Source: Thermoplasmata archaeon (GTDB lineage Archaea > Thermoplasmatota > Thermoplasmata > Halarchaeoplasmatales > Halarchaeoplasmataceae). Taken from it: 7,269 nucleotides of DNA. The stretch lies in assembly GCA_019594195.1 (NCBI GenBank), contig JAFDTP010000085.1, positions 1-7,269 of the forward strand, in the 5' to 3' direction. The translations under genes and the position numbers were made by a program. Shown here piece by piece: positions 5,180 to 7,269 of the stretch (position 1 is the stretch's first letter; every line of letters starts with the position of its first letter). The notes under the pieces were generated by a model. That model had not been told where the DNA came from. It made no database searches and worked only from the letters and a program-made list of their open reading frames with translations.

Positions 5180-6820
5180 ATGCCCGTAATATCGGTAAAC
5201 TCTGACGAACTGTTGGATCTCACCGAAACAGATCAGGTCACCCTGTTGGAAGTACTGCCTAAGATGGGGATCGAGATAGAGAATATCGAAGGAGACGAAT
5301 GGGAACTGGAGATAGGTCCCAATAGGTGTGATCTTCTTTCAGTCGAAGGTATAGGCAGAGCAGTCAGAGGATTTTTAGGCGAAGAGACCGGACTCCCTGA
5401 ATATAGCTTGGGCAGTTCGGATACCAAGACCGATGTAGAACTAAGTGTACAAGATGTCAGACCTTACATAGTCACTGCAGTGGTAAAAAACATCGATCTA
5501 GATATCAAGATACTGGAGTCTATGATGGACCTGCAGGAAAAACTTCATCTGACCATAGGGAGGAAGAGGTCTAAAGTCGCTATAGGCGTGCATGATCTCG
5601 AACCTATCGAACCACCCCTTACTTACAAAGCAGTGAGACCGGAGGAAATCAGTTTCAAACCTCTAGAAAAATCTATAGAGATGGACCTTCAGGAGATATT
5701 GGATAAACACGACAAAGGGAAAGAATTCGCCCATATACTGAAAGATGAAGAAAGATATCCTGTTATCTTGGATTCTAAAGGGGACGTACTCTCATTTCCA
5801 CCGATCATAAATGGACAGATGACACGAGTAACTCCAGAAACGGATTCTCTTTTTATAGACATGACCGGTACCGATATGCGAGCACTAGAACAGGCACTGA
5901 ACATATTGTGTACGTTCTTCGCGGAGCGAAACGCCGATATATATACAACAGAAGTCAATTACGGCAGCCGAAGTATAACCTACCCGGACTTCGCACCAGA
6001 GAAAATAGATATCTCTCCTTCAGAGTGTTCCGATATATTAGGTGTGGATATAGAAATAGAAGATATCATCGAGATATTGGAAAGGATGAGGTATGGAGCA
6101 GTTACCAAAGATGATATGATAGAGGTCGAGATACCGGCCTATAGACACGATATCCTTCACCCATGGGATGTAATAGAAGATATCGCTATAGGTTTCGATT
6201 ACGACAATTTTGAAGGTACGCTGCCCGAAGAGGTAACTGTAGGTGAGGCTTTAGAGATCTCAGAACTGACAGATGCTTTAGAAGAATTGATGATCGGATA
6301 TGGATTCAACGAAGTCATGAATTACATGCTCACCAGCCCAGAAAAAGATTTCGAAAGCATGGAAAAAAGGAAAGAAAATGAACCGGCTAAAGTGGAAAAT
6401 CCTGTGAGCGAGGACAGCGTCATAATAAGATCCTGGCTATTACCATCTCTTCTGAAAAATCTAGAAGATAACAAAAATCAATCCCTGCCCAGAAAATTGT
6501 TCGAGATCGGAGATATAGTCAAAGATGAGAAACAGGAAAGTAAAATTGCAGCCGTTTGGGAAAGCTCAGAAGTTGGATTCACGGAGACTAAGTCGCTACT
6601 GGACGGACTGTTCACAAATCTAGGGTTGGAGATGTCGGTAGATGCGAAAAAGCACCCGTCCTTTATCGACGGAAGATGTGCAGGTGTGATCATAGACGAT
6701 AAAGAGATCGGGTATTTCGGAGAGATCTCACCCGAAGTTCTAGAGAACTTCCATCTAGAAAATCCGGTTGTTGGTTTTGAGATCCAACTAGAGAAGTTAA
6801 AAGAGTTGAAATCAGAGTGA
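5180..6820 (+). CDS. pheT: Phenylalanyl-tRNA synthetase beta subunit, archaeal type
   Basis: The 546-residue product is the beta chain of the alpha2-beta2 enzyme that charges tRNA-Phe. It is the short archaeal/eukaryotic form: there is no N-terminal EMAP-like tRNA-binding domain and no C-terminal ferredoxin-fold anticodon domain. Domain B1 is about 1-80 (including EIGPNRCDLLSVEGIGRAV, 44-62). B3/B4, the editing region, is about 90-265, with SFPPIINGQMTRV (205-217) and the SLFIDMTGTD segment. B5 is about 270-345, ending in IPAYRHDILHPWDVIEDIAI (318-337), a hallmark sequence. The catalytic-like core fills the rest, with NPVSEDSVIIRSWLLPSLL (407-425) and the FEIGDIV strand. Length is typical and no frame break is seen. 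pheS is not in the window. The start at ATG 5180 fits the TATA box 23 nt before it. A tRNA gene follows 81 bp downstream on the same strand. Confidence 0.95.
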   Translation: MPVISVNSDELLDLTETDQVTLLEVLPKMGIEIENIEGDEWELEIGPNRCDLLSVEGIGRAVRGFLGEETGLPEYSLGSSDTKTDVELSVQDVRPYIVTAVVKNIDLDIKILESMMDLQEKLHLTIGRKRSKVAIGVHDLEPIEPPLTYKAVRPEEISFKPLEKSIEMDLQEILDKHDKGKEFAHILKDEERYPVILDSKGDVLSFPPIINGQMTRVTPETDSLFIDMTGTDMRALEQALNILCTFFAERNADIYTTEVNYGSRSITYPDFAPEKIDISPSECSDILGVDIEIEDIIEILERMRYGAVTKDDMIEVEIPAYRHDILHPWDVIEDIAIGFDYDNFEGTLPEEVTVGEALEISELTDALEELMIGYGFNEVMNYMLTSPEKDFESMEKRKENEPAKVENPVSEDSVIIRSWLLPSLLKNLEDNKNQSLPRKLFEIGDIVKDEKQESKIAAVWESSEVGFTETKSLLDGLFTNLGLEMSVDAKKHPSFIDGRCAGVIIDDKEIGYFGEISPEVLENFHLENPVVGFEIQLEKLKELKSE

Positions 6821-6901
6821 ACAAGGGATAAAAATTATTAACTATATTGTCTAAAGTCTTAGGACGAGCTGGACTGAAAATAGTTCGATATCAATCCGTT
6901 T

Positions 6902-7059
6902 GCCGAGGTAGCTAAGTCTGGACCAAGGCGCCGGCCTTGAGAGCCGCCCAATATGGAAAAGTCTTTGCGGGCTTTTCCTCACGCTGGGGAGATATCTCCA
7001 GTGGATCAAGCAAGCCGGTGGTGCTATGCACCTCAGGAGTTCGAATCTCCTCCTCGGCG
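6902..7059 (+). tRNA. tRNA-Ser(UGA) with intron
   Basis: The acceptor stem GCCGAGG (6902-6908) pairs perfectly with CCTCGGC (7052-7058), followed by discriminator G at 7059; CCA is not encoded. The D stem is short (6911-6913 with 6927-6929). The anticodon stem CCGGC (6931-6935) pairs perfectly only with GCCGG at 7014-7018, which reveals the intron. The spliced anticodon loop is CTTGAGA with anticodon TGA at 6938-6940. The long variable arm GGTGC/GCACC (7020-7032) and G73 are serine-tRNA identity features. The T arm is AGGAG, TTCGAAT, CTCCT (7035-7051). The mature length without CCA is 87 nt. It decodes UCA and, by wobble, other UCN codons. Confidence 0.95.
6942..7012 (+). other. tRNA-Ser intron, 71 nt, canonical 37/38 site
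   Basis: The boundaries follow from restoring the 7-nt anticodon loop. Exon 1 CTTGA (6936-6940) pairs with intron TCAAG (7006-7010). The 3' side then has a 3-nt bulge CAA (7011-7013) before the anticodon stem. On the 5' side a 3-nt loop GAG (6941-6943) lies opposite a single A, followed by CCGC (6944-6947) pairing with GTGG (7001-7004). This is a slightly relaxed bulge-helix-bulge recognised by archaeal tRNA-splicing endonuclease. Inside are two further hairpins: GGAAAAG/CTTTTCC (6955-6961 with 6972-6978) and the palindromic 6984-7001. No box C/D motifs or reading frame are present. Cut positions could shift by 1 nt. Confidence 0.88.
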
Positions 7060-7060
7060 C

Positions 7061-7065
7061 TTTTT
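7061..7065 (+). terminator. Oligo-T terminator of the tRNA gene
   Basis: A T5 run follows the discriminator base by 1 nt, a usual archaeal arrangement for ending a tRNA transcript. There is no stem specific to termination. Confidence 0.5.
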
Positions 7066-7269
7066 GTATTTATTTGAAGAGAAGATTGAACAGGTAAAAA
7101 GGCCGAGGAGCTGTGGAGAAATTGGATATCTTCGAAGAAGTTAACAATGGCTATAAGTTTTTGGCTTAACAGTATATCATATGCAGGAAATGTATGATTT
7201 CAAGTTGATTTTTAGAGAGGAAAAAAAGAAAATTTAAAAGGTTTTATAGTGGAAGAGGTATCTACAAAA
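7066..7269. other. Non-coding tail with partial tRNA-like sequence
   Basis: No gene is complete here. GCCGAGGAG at 7102-7110 is an exact reverse complement of tRNA positions 7050-7058. Continuing to 7119, the segment also resembles the 5' end of the tRNA (GCCGAGG, AGCT, GT, GGA with small gaps). It may be a decayed partial tRNA copy or a chance match. The rest is AT-rich with no structure I can support apart from a candidate promoter at the end. Confidence 0.4.
7233..7240 (+). promoter_or_regulatory. Candidate TATA box for a gene beyond the window
   Basis: TTTAAAAG, preceded by a purine-rich tract (7220-7232) resembling a BRE, would place a transcription start near 7260-7266. No start codon follows before the end of the window, so the target gene is not visible. 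Confidence 0.3.

Noticed and set aside
6942..6948. Intron-free tRNA using GCCGC directly after the anticodon loop
   Set aside because: It leaves a C-C mismatch in the anticodon stem and puts the variable and T arms over 80 nt away; GCCGG at 7014-7018 pairs perfectly.
6942..7012. Box C/D guide RNA inside the tRNA intron
   Set aside because: No RTGATGA or CTGA boxes in suitable positions were found.
6953..7144. 63-codon forward open frame over the tRNA
   Set aside because: It runs through the intron, exon 2 and the terminator of the tRNA gene and has no protein features.

Overview
The window looks like a piece of a euryarchaeal chromosome. The evidence is archaeal: AT-rich TATA boxes lie about 23-33 nt upstream of start codons, most genes have almost no 5' leader, and one start carries the archaeal GGTGATC Shine-Dalgarno. 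A tRNA-Ser gene has an intron at the canonical archaeal position and no encoded CCA. PheT is the short archaeal type without a C-terminal anticodon-binding domain, and an aldehyde:ferredoxin oxidoreductase is present. The proteins are acidic (very strongly so in the ScpB N-terminus), which suggests but does not prove a salt-adapted lineage. I cannot assign a genus.

Region 1 (1-1700) is AT-rich and gene-poor. It opens with a striking palindromic element: four similar hairpins at about 26-nt spacing, enclosed by a 14-nt inverted repeat, whose 3' side is interlocked by a second 9-bp pairing (a potential pseudoknot). It is followed by a 53-codon histidine-kinase remnant in which the phosphoacceptor H-box is joined directly to the C-terminal end of the ATPase domain. 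Next come a small polytopic membrane protein on the minus strand, a (TTA)8 microsatellite, and a frameshifted, truncated N-terminal piece of an IS630-like transposase. This stretch reads as an accessory region in decay.

Region 2 (1700-7070) is compact housekeeping and metabolic sequence. trmJ (tRNA 2'-O-methyltransferase, position 32) converges with an aldehyde ferredoxin oxidoreductase gene with only 3 bp between the stop codons. Upstream of the oxidoreductase on the same strand lies scpB (chromosome condensation). It is divergent from pheT (phenylalanyl-tRNA synthetase beta subunit) across a 120-bp region holding both promoters. pheT is followed by the intron-containing tRNA-Ser(UGA) gene.

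Region 3 (7066-7269) has no complete gene. It contains a 9-nt exact complement of the tRNA 3' end and a candidate promoter pointing out of the window.

Three loci concern translation (trmJ, pheT, tRNA-Ser). The tRNA has C at position 32, the base modified by TrmJ-family enzymes. The other genes are single genes with no partner present here: no scpA/smc, no pheS, and no ferredoxin or tungstopterin synthesis genes.
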